Source: Planococcus citri (lineage: Eukaryota > Arthropoda > Insecta > Hemiptera > Pseudococcidae). Taken from it: 64,000 bases of DNA. Below, piece after piece: positions 1 through 9,981 of the stretch. The notes below the pieces were generated by a model. That model made no database searches, was not told the origin of the DNA, and saw nothing but the letters and a program-made list of their open reading frames with translations. The DNA is taken from positions 43,744,836 to 43,808,835 of the forward strand of contig NC_088681.1 in NCBI RefSeq assembly GCF_950023065.1, read 5' to 3'. The stretch's first letter is position 1, and the number at the start of each line of letters is the position of its first letter. The translations under genes were made by a program, and so were the position numbers.

Positions 1-100
1 AGGGAACCTCAGTCAAAAACTGTCTGCCGGGTCAGGAATTTTTATGAAAAGTGGTCCAAGGTGGTAGTCCCTAGACTACATACTTATCCTGCTACCAAAA
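1..100. repeat. Partial dispersed repeat at the window edge
   Basis: Bases around 44-72 (ATGAAAAGTGGTCCAAGGTGG and the following TAGTCC) recur with few changes at about 56462-56490, and both copies are followed by a variant of ATACATACT. This suggests two copies of a dispersed repeat, the first cut off by the window edge. The family is not recognised; it could be a LINE or SINE 3' part. Confidence 0.35.
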
Positions 101-3100
101 TTTTAGCTGTCAGTTTTCAGCTTCAGGCTTGAAGTAAAAAGCATACTTCGGAAAATTTGGAATCATTGATGCACAATTTTCTATTCCAGAGAGACTCACG
201 AAAAAAATTATTGCATCACTGAATTTCTCAGTTTGCTTATCATCAAAAATGAAGAAGCTAAAAATAATGTTCATTTCTGAAATATTTATGGAAATGACAA
301 AATGAAATCTTTCTTGAAAAAAATTTCGGATTCACTGTATTTTGAAAATTGAAACATTTCCAGCTTTTTCCAGAACTTATATCACATTCTTTGCTTGTTT
401 AGATTTTGAAAATGCAGTGTATAGTAGGTACAATTACTTTTTTAAAAGTACAAATTTTCGCCATTTTTTAGTTTTTAAATTTCCAATTCATGGTTTTTAC
501 CTCAACAAGCCTCAAACGCAAAACTGAAAGTTGAAATTTTGGGGATATAGTATCAGTCTTCAAGGGACAGTTGATGAGTTTCCCTATAGTAAGAAGTTTT
601 CAAATTTCGAGATAGTATTCTGATTTCTGATGATTTTTGAACAGGTTTCTCGATTTTATAAAATGCTTCTCGAACCTGAAGCTAAAACTCCAAAATTTTA
701 TTTATTTAATTGTTCAAACAGTAAAACGTAAAACTGTTCGAGTGTCCCTGTCTACTGTCAAAAATTGCTGAGAAATGTTTTTTCTTGGGTTTTCTCAGTT
801 TTCTAAATCATTTTTTTTTCAATTTCCCAGATGATTCAAAATTCAAATATTAAAATCACCCTAGTGTTTTGAGTAAGGTTCTGACATTTAGGGGATGATT
901 TGAGCAGTGGAGGACAAAAACGTCGAATAGAAAGTTGTTTTTTTTGACACATCAAGAAAAAATTGAAATACAGTAAGAACCATTAATTCGCATAAATTCA
1001 CGTATAAAATAAAAGTAAAAACTCCATTAAAAAATCATAAAAATTAATTACAAAAATTTTCAACACGATTCATCACGAAACTTGGAAAAAATTCTCCAAC
1101 TTTCCAAAAAGGGTAAAATTCCCCGACTTTTCGTAGTTTTTCTGTCACGACTTCTTGAAAATTAATTAGATTGAAAAAAAATTAACAAAAGAAGGAACAA
1201 AAAAACAAAAGCAATCTTTACACACACAAGCACATCGCAAACATAAATACAGATTTCCATCATCGTGATATCGCACAAATAAGTTTTTTCCTTTTTTTCA
1301 AGCATCACGCCACCTGCAGTCACTCAGGACGCGGACGCGAACCTAAATTAATTCCGCGTTGAATTAGGTTAAAAAATGAAAACACTTCATCGGTTTCCTC
1401 AATTTCTTTAGTTTGTTTTCCTGTTTTCGAAATACGTCAAACTGATAGATAGGTAAAGTATACAATAAGTATACATTGAACGACGTACATTCTACGTATG
1501 AACGTCTTCCACACTCGACATTTTGAAATAACATAATTTCCAAGTCGACACGAATGCACAGTCTGAGCTACATCAGATTTTATTCGTCAAATATTTTCCC
1601 TTGTATATTGTACATAGTACATATGGTGAATACAAAGACGAGAGAAAATTAAGTCAGCAGAAACGTTCCTCAGCAAAATTTCTTCGCATTAATCTTCTTC
1701 TAGTTCCATCCGCAATCCAACCAGTCCTGAATCAATTTTATATGATTACTCGGACACAATCTCCCATGAAGAATTTTTCAACGAATTTTTCGCTGATTCG
1801 ACAAGTTTTCTAATATGGCTTCATTCGAATGAACATTCCGACGATGTGTTTCATTCGTACGTCGATTATGAATCTACAATTGCCTCGAAAGATTAGCATG
1901 TACTCACGACTTACAATCACTGGAGGAAGTGAAAAAATTTGTGTTTTGAAATTTTTTTTCTACCGAAATATTTTGCATTAATTGTGCAAGAATATCGAAA
2001 GATATCAATTCTAAAACTGGGAAAATATTTTAGAACGCAGTAGAAGCAAATTTTTAGTCATAGATGCCAATTTTTAAAACAATCGAAAAAAATATTCAAA
2101 AACTCGCCAAATTTTTTATTTTCTTCCTAAAGTTGGCAACGATGACCAAAAATTGGCACCTCTGCTAAAATATTTTTCGAGTTTCAGAAACGATATCTTT
2201 GGACGTTTTGACATACCTAATTATGTAACGCGATATATTTGAAAAAAAAAAATTTCAAAGCACTTTACCCAAAAATGGGCGATTGGGTGAAAAATTTTCA
2301 AACACTCAACAGAACCCTGAAAGTGTTCTTGGATTTTGATGGCAATGGCCTAAATCGACTCAGAATCACAAACACTATCTTTTGGGAGTCGGCCATTTTC
2401 CCCAGAACAGGTTGGGTATGGGCTAGAACGAAAAAACCGCAATTTTTCGAAAATTCCCATTCTTTGAAAACCTAAATATCTCCTCCGAGGGCACATTCGA
2501 AGCTAAAAATTTTCCTACGTGTCTTTCAACCTCTAAATGAAGATCTCCATTAAATTTGATCAAAATCCTCCAACATTTTTTTTCACAATCCGTTCCAATG
2601 GGCATACGAGTTAGTGATGATGGACGTCGTCAAAAAAATGACCTAAACGTATTAAGTATATAGGCACAGTTTACGAAGTTACAAACCAGAGATACTATAC
2701 AATTTAAAAATCGTTAAATGGGTATCAACCAAAATTCATCCATACAGTAATGTCAAGGACTTTGAGGACGAAATCGCTTTCCACACACATATGCATTGTC
2801 AGCTTTGTTTTATGTTTACACAATACACGTACAAATATTTCATATACGTGTACGATATACCTACATTAATACGTGTATGTTGGTAAATAATAACGTAGAT
2901 ATTAATCGTCATAAATCATAACCCATCTAGCGGGTACGATGAAAGACGCAACGATTCGTAAAGGGGTGAAAAAATACACGTATAATTGTATTAGGTACAT
3001 CTAGGTATACACAATACATCCATCTAGGCTATAAAACTATAAATACTCCACTCGAAAATGAAAATGTATCCCACGTATACCTATCATTTACTATACCTAA

Positions 3101-4559
3101 CTACCTACATCAAAATATCATGTGCCTATATCTCTATTTCTACCTACATTCAAAGTACCTTTCATAGAGTAGGTATACTTCTCAATAGATAGATCGATGA
3201 CGGCGATGACCACAACAACAACAACAACGACGACGACAGCGACGACCGGAAAATCTCTTTACAATACGAAAATCAGCGTGTCATCTCGTTTAGACGCTTT
3301 CACACGAACAACAATTTCACGTGACATGTTATTTTCTATATCGATATCGCCTCGACCGAGCTGGCAATAATATAAAATACTTATGAGAGGATTACATACG
3401 TAGAAAACTACCATATACAACAAAATTCGCAGAGGCGTATCGACACAAAATTTTATTATCAAAGATGAGAAAATGTCAGAGAAGTAAAAATTGCCAATTT
3501 TGTGCCTATACTTACCTACGTATTTTCAAAATAATCGTCAACTCATTGAATGTATGGGGGAAAAAATAAAAAGAATTTGCTGATTTGAAAAAATTTATGG
3601 ATATCAAATACGTACGACAACAGTCGGGGAATCTCAATCTGATTTATTTTCCGTAGAAACTAAATGAAATCATCCTAAAAAAATTTTCAACCTCGTTTGC
3701 GAATTCACCCAGTCATTTACAGTTTTTTTCCTGAATAGAGGAAGTAGGAAGTAAATTTGATAAATTCCCTAGAAATTCAAAGAAAAATCTTGATTCGTGA
3801 AAAGTACATAGATAAAGGGAAATTTCACAGTTTTGTAAAATTCAATTGCGTCAACTTCAATTTTTGTAATTCATTTTCATCTCGTAGAATGGTTTTATTT
3901 TTTCAAACACACGTAGAAATAATCCTCACTTTTTCAAAAAATTTACTCTCGAACTTTTTTAGATTCGCTTTCAAAATTTAAATGTTTTCCAAATTTTTAC
4001 ACCCTCTTATTTCCACGAATCCGATTTTTTCAAACTTTACACAATTAACTAAGAAAATATTAATTTTTAAGGAACTTTTACTCAAGAATGCACGACTTTC
4101 GAGCCGAATGCAGTCATTTCAGAGCACTTCTTCGATTCTCAGTACCATTTTGCCAAAGCAGGTCTATTTCATTGATTGCAAAACTTACTAGAAAACCTAA
4201 AACTAACACTTTCTAGACACCTTGAAACTGACACTAAGAATATCTTAACCTCAGAATATTCTGAACTCGGGTAAATAATCTTACAATAAAGGGGGGGGGA
4301 ATAAATGGTAACTTCGTTCATCTATCTCTTGTTTCAAGAATTAAAAATACAAAAACAAAAAGAAATGGCAGGTATCAAGAAACCTGGGCGATAGAAGGAA
4401 GCAATCGAATCCAACGATAAATTGAATCATATCAATCTAATCAATCTAAATCACTGATCAACGAAAATAAATTGGACATGCTCGTACTTTACTGTCCAGT
4501 TTTCGTGAAAAAAGACAATCTTACAGGACTTTTCTTCCTCTCTCTGCTTTCACTATCAG
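101..4559. other. AT-rich non-coding stretch
   Basis: No ORF here has coding character; the longest are under 80 codons and low in complexity. There is a short AAC/GAC triplet microsatellite at about 3208-3247 and a G homopolymer at about 4289-4298. I see no tRNA, no supported exon and no complete mobile element. It may be an intron of the minus-strand gene that appears to start at 4978. Confidence 0.5.
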
Positions 4560-5360
4560 CATCCCTCTACTCCTAGGCAAGGTTTTCACCGAAACGGCGA
4601 CCACCTGGTGATCATCTCATAGATCGAGATCCGAACGATGATGATCGATTTTTTTCACACTCAAAAGCCATCAACTGAACATACCTTTACTTGGACATTC
4701 CTACAGGGTGACATGTCGACAACGTTGGAACTTTGGCTATCGGTAGCGGACGCTTCTCCAATTAAAACAGCTGTTGCAGCACTTGTGGTCGGTGTAGTCG
4801 CCGGCGGCGTAGATCCGGCGATAGTGGCGGCGGTTACGGTGGCTGTCACGACGACGGTACGATGTTGATGATCTTCCTGATCTTCGTGACACCTTCGACC
4901 GTTACGACACCCGGGATGCTGGCAATCGCCGGTAAACACGCTGGCGCATAAATACGCGACGAAACGTCTAAAAAGCATTCAGTCCGATGAATGGACGGCG
5001 AGCGCGAAAGCGCGAAGCCGCGACCTATTCACCGAAAACCACACTGCGGCTCTCGTTCTGTGTGCGCGCTGCTTCGCGGCAACGTGTATACTAACACGCC
5101 GTCTACCAGCGTCAGTTGAACGCCGCCACCACCGCGAACAACAACAACAACATCGTCGTCGTAGTCATCGTGGCCACCGATGCGCCGCCGCATGCTTCGT
5201 CATCGTAATATCGCGCCCGATGACGACGTTCGTCGGCCTCGGCCCTCTCTCCGGCCTTTACCAAACCTTTCTCCCAACCCAACGACACATTCTCACATCC
5301 ACCCTGCCCTCTCGTCCTCTCGTCTCGCCTTTTTCCTCATTCGATTACACTCATTCGCGA
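4560..5360. promoter_or_regulatory. CpG-rich island, probable promoter and first-exon region
   Basis: This block is much richer in G+C and CpG than the surrounding DNA, with many CGGCG, GCGCG and CGTCG words and ACG/AAC triplet runs at about 5120-5165. It contains a possible minus-strand first coding exon (4685-4978). Such islands in an AT-rich insect genome usually mark a promoter and 5' exon. Direction and start site cannot be fixed from sequence alone. Confidence 0.45.
4685..4978 (-). CDS. Possible first coding exon of an unknown secreted or membrane protein
   Basis: The minus strand is open from ATG at 4978 for 98 codons. It ends in frame at a consensus donor, AAG|GTATGT, with GT at 4684-4683 (phase 0). 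The peptide starts MLFRRFVAYLCASVF, which could be a signal peptide or anchor. It continues with a Cys-rich stretch (DCQHPGCRNGRRC) and a Thr/Ala/Pro-rich linker. The ATG context is weak (T at -3). The opposite strand is also open because the DNA is GC-rich, so chance is possible. No homolog is recognised and no downstream exon was found in 1-4684. The call rests on the donor, the CpG island and the signal-like N terminus. Confidence 0.35.
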
Positions 5361-6033
5361 TATCGTGATCTTTTTCAGAGACGAATCGCATGATTGGCCT
5401 CATCAATTGCAGAATTCCTTAGCAAAGAATATGTTCCTCCTTTCTCTGACAGCTAGAGGCTCGAAGATTGCGGAAAAATCAACAAATTTGGCACCACGTC
5501 CTTTTCCCCCTCTTTCTTCTCTATGACAGACTGCCATCTGGTATCAAAAAACATCTCAATTACACACAAACATATTGCCATAGCTCATAGCATCCTTATT
5601 TCAGAATTTCGATACATGATGCTTCGTCATAAGTCTCAATCAGCATTTTCCTCTTCCTGAACACACCAATCTATCTTGCTTCTGAAGAGAACATAAAAGT
5701 TGAATTTAATTCTTCTTGCATAATTTTCCACCATCGAAATGGACAAAAAATGGTAGGGGGGGGGGGAATAAACCTGAACGTTCGCAGAGGAAACGTGATT
5801 TTTTTGGATAGAATAATCCTAGACAAAGTACAGGATAGCTAACTTTTGACATGGATCATATGTATTTTCACGAAGCAGGTTTGAGCATCGATCAGAGTGA
5901 AAAGTTTTTTTTTATTTGAAAATTTTCCTGATAGCCCTCCCTTTCAGATACTCCAAGGCAATAATTGTTTCAAAGGGCCTTTGGTACAAATTTTCTGATA
6001 TTTCCCCCCGGCAAGGAAACTTTCTAATTCATA
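5361..6033. other. Non-coding stretch without recognised features
   Basis: AT-rich sequence with a G homopolymer near 5756-5766 and no ORF of note. I see no repeat with a partner elsewhere in the window. Confidence 0.5.
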
Positions 6034-6419
6034 CTCTCCGATTTGAACAAAATCTAAGCTAGATCGAAAGAGCATGTCTTAAAACCGCCATCAACAGAAT
6101 TTCTAGAACTCAAGTTCATTTCTGAATTTTTGAAAATTTAAAAAATTTAAAAAGCAGTTTCAAAGAGAATTGAATAACGTTTTCTTGAAATGTACTCGTA
6201 ACTTTATTTCAGAGTAAAGTGAACCAATGTGAATACTTTTCTTCAATTTAACTCTCACACATCAACAACTTGTAGCCAATTCTGGGCCTTTCTGGAGCTT
6301 CAAGAGATTTTTCAATTTTTTCCAGAAATTCCAAAAACCCTCTGGAAGGTTGAAAATAAATGTTGGCAATTTTTGTTACCATGAAGTGAGAGTTTTGGCA
6401 ATTTCTGACAAAAAAACAA

Positions 6420-6938
6420 TAACTTATGGTAAAAAGCGGGACTTTTACAATTTTTGGCAATTATTTATAAAAAAAGCGACACCTTTGGACAATTTTTGGA
6501 TAAAAGTGACTTTTTAAAATTTTTTGCAAAAACGACAATTTTTAACAAATTTTTGCAAGAAAGTGGGAATTTTTGACAATTTTTTAGCAAAATGTATGAC
6601 TGACAATTCCAGCATAAAGCAGTACTTTCTGAGAAAAACTGAAACTTTTGGATAATTTTTGAAAAAAAAAATCAACATTCAAATGAAAAATTCTAGTCAA
6701 AAAGCAAAACTGACAATTAGCAAAAAGCAGCAATTTTTGGGAAGTACAGGCAAAGACATTTTTTTTCTCAGTTTTTTTTTTTTCAAAAAAAGAGACTTTT
6801 TAGTATCGTAGTTTTTAGGCGAAAAAACTGTTTTCAATTGCCAAAAAGGTAGCATCATTGGAAATTTTCGGCAAAAAGCAAGAATTTTGGACAATTCTTA
6901 AGAACAAGTAAGACTTTTAGAAATTTTTTGCAAAAAAA
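6420..6938. repeat. Degenerate GCAAAAAGC/GGCAATTTTT minisatellite, left part
   Basis: Words such as GACAATTTTTGGCAAAAAGCG recur with variable spacing of about 26-35 bases. The same family appears at 12979-13370, 20880-21220, 22000-22240, 25140-25240, 26890-27120 and 46430-47560. It is interrupted here by the LTR element and resumes after it. Confidence 0.55.
6934..6938. repeat. Target-site duplication AAAAA, left copy
   Basis: AAAAA directly precedes the 5' LTR and AAAAA follows the 3' LTR at 12979-12983. Five bases is the usual size for copia integration, but a run of A is weak evidence on its own. Confidence 0.6.
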
Positions 6939-7362
6939 TGTTGGAAAAATTGGAATCGTAACCGTAACGAACTATGTTCGGTAACTTTTAAGTTTTTATT
7001 TTTTATTAAAAAATGAATTTCGGTTTCGCGATATATATATTGTTGGTTACGTATTAAATGGTTTTTTGTTCTTTTCGTAAAATCGCGTAAACTGTTGGCT
7101 GTTAAATTATCGTTGTTTTTTCGTTGTTTTCGTTAGTTACTAAGTTAGTTCGCGTTAATATTATTCTTGTCGTCGTAAAGTAAAGTCATCGAGCTTTTTG
7201 CTCAGTCTCATTTGTCTGGTTTATTGATCGTTAGGTCAATGACCGTTAACAATAAATATTTATTTATTTTTTGTTGAAGTTTGTTTTCGTATTGTCGAAT
7301 GTTAGGCAAGTTTAATATTGTTGTAAGTCAGATTTATCGATTGAGTATCGATTTATCGTTCA
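6939..7362 (+). repeat. 5' LTR of the copia element
   Basis: This 424-bp repeat begins TGTTGG and ends TTCA. It carries the palindrome GGTCAATGACC at 7234-7244, closely followed by AATAAATATTTATTTATT, which could serve as an A/T-rich core promoter or poly(A) signal. A GAGC-TTTTT-GCTC short hairpin lies at about 7191-7203. It is identical to the 3' LTR except at two positions. Confidence 0.95.
7234..7244. promoter_or_regulatory. Perfect GGTCA-A-TGACC inverted repeat in the 5' LTR
   Basis: The 11-mer GGTCAATGACC is a perfect inverted repeat with one spacer base. This is the geometry of an IR-1 ecdysone response element, the EcR/USP binding site. It lies 6 bases before AATAAA. The same 11-mer occurs in both LTRs of the unrelated-looking gag-only element. 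The match is direct; hormone response is inference. Confidence 0.5.
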
Positions 7363-7376
7363 TGGTAGCGTGAGCG
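7363..7376 (+). other. Primer-binding site of the copia element
   Basis: TGGTAGCGTGAGCG starts immediately after the LTR's terminal CA. TGG pairs with a tRNA 3' CCA end. The first seven bases match the complement of the initiator-methionine tRNA 3' end (TGGTAGC), and the rest departs from it. The tRNA identity is therefore tentative. Confidence 0.5.
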
Positions 7377-7494
7377 TAGTTGGTGAAACGCTCTGTAGTT
7401 CGACGACGTTTTGGTATCCTGTGTGGATTTGCTCGTTCAAGTATCCGGCTTGTGTAGCTGTTGAATTTTTGGTTCGTGGTGTTCGACGAAGTAA

Positions 7495-9978
7495 ATGTCG
7501 ACAGTCCTGTCCTATTTGCGGTCAGGAAAATCGGTCAACGTAGACGACGACGATAGTAGTTCAGATAAGCGTAAATCGAGCGCTGAGTTTCGTGGTTTTT
7601 CTGAAAAAGAAAAATCAGAACAAAGTATACCGAAGTCGAAAGGTAAAAGTAAAGTAAACGTAGACGTATCTGAGTCAGCAGGTGATACCGAAGCTGGTAC
7701 GAGCTCCGCGGGTTCCGGTGATATTTCCAACGATCCGTCGATCCCTGTTGATCCCGTTCCTCCTCCGTCTAATCCACCATCCGGTCCTCCACCACCTCCA
7801 CCTCCTGGTCCATCCGACGACGAGTCTGATTTCGAAAGTAGCGACGACGAGTCCGACGAAAACGTAGATCCGCGTAACGAGTCTTCGAGTTCATCCGACG
7901 AAAGTATGTTTGGTGCCGGTGATAGTCGCGTAATGGAGTCAATGGTTTTTCGCGGTACGGGCTTCGTGTCCTGGAAGAGAAAAATAAAGGTCATTTTGGC
8001 GGCCAAAGGACTTCAAACCGCGATTCTCGAAGTAAATACGTTATCGGCGCGTAAAAAAGCGAAAGCTCTCGAAATTTTAATTAGGCACGTAGCTGAGAAC
8101 GTTTTCCGACTGGTCAAGGAGACAGAGGACCCGTACGTATTCTGGACGGAGCTCAACTCCTTGTACCAGGCGGAAAACCAAGCAGCAATTATCGACTGTC
8201 GAACTCGTATTTCGAAGATTGTCATCGATATGTACAAAGGTCCGAAGGAGTTCTTGGAGGCATTTTATACGTTAATCAACGATATGGAGAGTTTGGACGT
8301 GAAGTTGACTCCATCGGAGATCTATACGTATCTGATCAATGCGTTAGGCAATTCGCCGAAGTATGAATCAGTGCGTATGACTGCTCGAGGACTGGTTCAC
8401 GTCACAGCTGGAGACCCAAATCCAAAGTTAATTTCATCGTTGCTTTTGAGTTTGGAAGGTGCCTCGAAGAACTCCTCGACTTCGAAGAGTTCGACAAGTA
8501 CCGGTTCAGCGATGGCCGCATCCGATCAATCCGGTAATAAAAATAATCGTAATCGTAATAAGTCGCGTAATCGTAGTTCGAACTCGTCCGGTAATTCGTC
8601 GAACGGTAACGGTGATCGAAGTAGTAATAATGGCTTCGTACAAGCCAAAGATCGTACCTGCTATAAGTGTCATAAACGGGGCCACATGGCCAAGTCTTGT
8701 CGATCCGCCGGAGGGAATTATAGAAACGATACCAACCCTCGGGGAAGTATCGTTTGCTATCGATGCAATCTAACCGGGCATATAGGTCGTAATTGTCCGC
8801 AGAATGGTGATTCGTCGCGTAATAACGGTGGTAACGGTTCGTCGAGTGGTACGTCGGGTACGTCTGGTACTGCAGGTTCGTCCGGTTCGTCAGGTCCTCG
8901 TCCGTCGATAGCGTTAGGTCTTTTTCCGTCGATGTCTGAAAAAAAAGAAAATTTCTCGTTAGATGAAGGTCGTAGGTGTAATATCGTAGATGAATTCGTG
9001 AAAGATAGGTTCGGTCGTAGTAATTTTGGTGACAGTGTTGCGATTTCTAACTTCGGTACGTCGCGTAACGTGAATATCGGGTCGAATTATTTTTTAGGTG
9101 ACTCGACCGCTTTGAATCTCGGTGAAGAAAATGCATACGTCGAGACAAACGACGACGACGGCGTTGATTTTATCACGTTTGTCGTCGATAGTGGCGCGAC
9201 GTCGCATTTTCTGAAACATCGTGGAGTCTTGCACGATGAGAGGAAAATAAACGAAAGTTTACAATCCGCTCATTGTGAAGTCTCTTTGATCAAAGAAGGA
9301 GTAGGTCGATTGAGAGTTCTAGCCGATGACGGAAACGTCTATTGGTTGAACGAGGTATACTACGTACCTAGTCTTTCTTTTAGTCTTCTGTCCGTGTCGA
9401 AAATCGTAGCGAATGGTTATCGTTTCTTCTTCGATGAAGATCCTCGTTTGGTCGATCCTGCGGGAAATATAGTTTCTAGATTAGTACTTAACGATAATGG
9501 ATTGTATACGATTCAGTTTATGATTAATATACCTCCTATGTTGTACTCTTGTTCCAATTATTCATCTGCGTTGGTCTCAAATGATGTTAGCGACTCGACA
9601 AATGTAGGTAATACCTCGACGACGATAGGTAATGATTCTGGAGTTGTAGTTTCGAACGTTTCTAGTGTAGGTATAGGAAATATCAGTACGTGCAGTGACA
9701 GTGATGTAAATCTGAAAAATAAAAAGAAAGTAAATAGGTTAAAAGGTGAAGGTGACATCTGGCATCGTAGGTTGGCTCATACGAGCAAGACGGTACTAGA
9801 TAAGATCCCTGAGTTACGTGGATGTGATTGCCCACCTTTCAATCAGTGTCAAATTTGCTGTAAAGCAAAACAAAAGAAACATATCTACGATTCAAGTAGG
9901 TATAGGTATCCAAATCCGCTCGATCTCGTTCATATTGACGTAATGGGTCCTATTACAGAAGGACTAGAAGGCGAGTGA
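7495..9978 (+). CDS. gag-pol: Copia Gag-protease-integrase N-terminal part, ending at an in-frame TGA
   Basis: The ORF runs from ATG 7495 for 827 codons. Residues 1-140 are acidic, Ser- and Pro-rich. About 145-330 look like a copia-type Gag core. CCHC zinc knuckles begin at C389 (CYKCHKRGHMAKSC) and C421 (CYRCNLTGHIGRNC). The aspartic protease motif is D565-S566-G567. The integrase zinc region begins at W756-H757 and ends in CQIC. The first catalytic Asp of integrase is D815. TGA at 9976-9978 (codon 828) then interrupts the frame, and the next ORF continues in the same frame. The product would be a structural Gag, protease and a truncated integrase. Whether TGA is a recent nonsense change or is read through is unknown; copia polyproteins do not normally carry a stop here. 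Confidence 0.93.
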   Translation: MSTVLSYLRSGKSVNVDDDDSSSDKRKSSAEFRGFSEKEKSEQSIPKSKGKSKVNVDVSESAGDTEAGTSSAGSGDISNDPSIPVDPVPPPSNPPSGPPPPPPPGPSDDESDFESSDDESDENVDPRNESSSSSDESMFGAGDSRVMESMVFRGTGFVSWKRKIKVILAAKGLQTAILEVNTLSARKKAKALEILIRHVAENVFRLVKETEDPYVFWTELNSLYQAENQAAIIDCRTRISKIVIDMYKGPKEFLEAFYTLINDMESLDVKLTPSEIYTYLINALGNSPKYESVRMTARGLVHVTAGDPNPKLISSLLLSLEGASKNSSTSKSSTSTGSAMAASDQSGNKNNRNRNKSRNRSSNSSGNSSNGNGDRSSNNGFVQAKDRTCYKCHKRGHMAKSCRSAGGNYRNDTNPRGSIVCYRCNLTGHIGRNCPQNGDSSRNNGGNGSSSGTSGTSGTAGSSGSSGPRPSIALGLFPSMSEKKENFSLDEGRRCNIVDEFVKDRFGRSNFGDSVAISNFGTSRNVNIGSNYFLGDSTALNLGEENAYVETNDDDGVDFITFVVDSGATSHFLKHRGVLHDERKINESLQSAHCEVSLIKEGVGRLRVLADDGNVYWLNEVYYVPSLSFSLLSVSKIVANGYRFFFDEDPRLVDPAGNIVSRLVLNDNGLYTIQFMINIPPMLYSCSNYSSALVSNDVSDSTNVGNTSTTIGNDSGVVVSNVSSVGIGNISTCSDSDVNLKNKKKVNRLKGEGDIWHRRLAHTSKTVLDKIPELRGCDCPPFNQCQICCKAKQKKHIYDSSRYRYPNPLDLVHIDVMGPITEGLEGE

Positions 9979-9981
9979 TAT

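Noticed and set aside
4638..4868. 76-codon plus-strand frame in the CpG-rich block
   Set aside because: Opposite-strand shadow of the candidate minus-strand exon. Its Ala/Val-rich part comes from GC-rich triplets and no donor follows it.
7512..8006. 164-codon minus-strand frame
   Set aside because: Shadow of the acidic, Pro-rich start of the copia Gag on the other strand.
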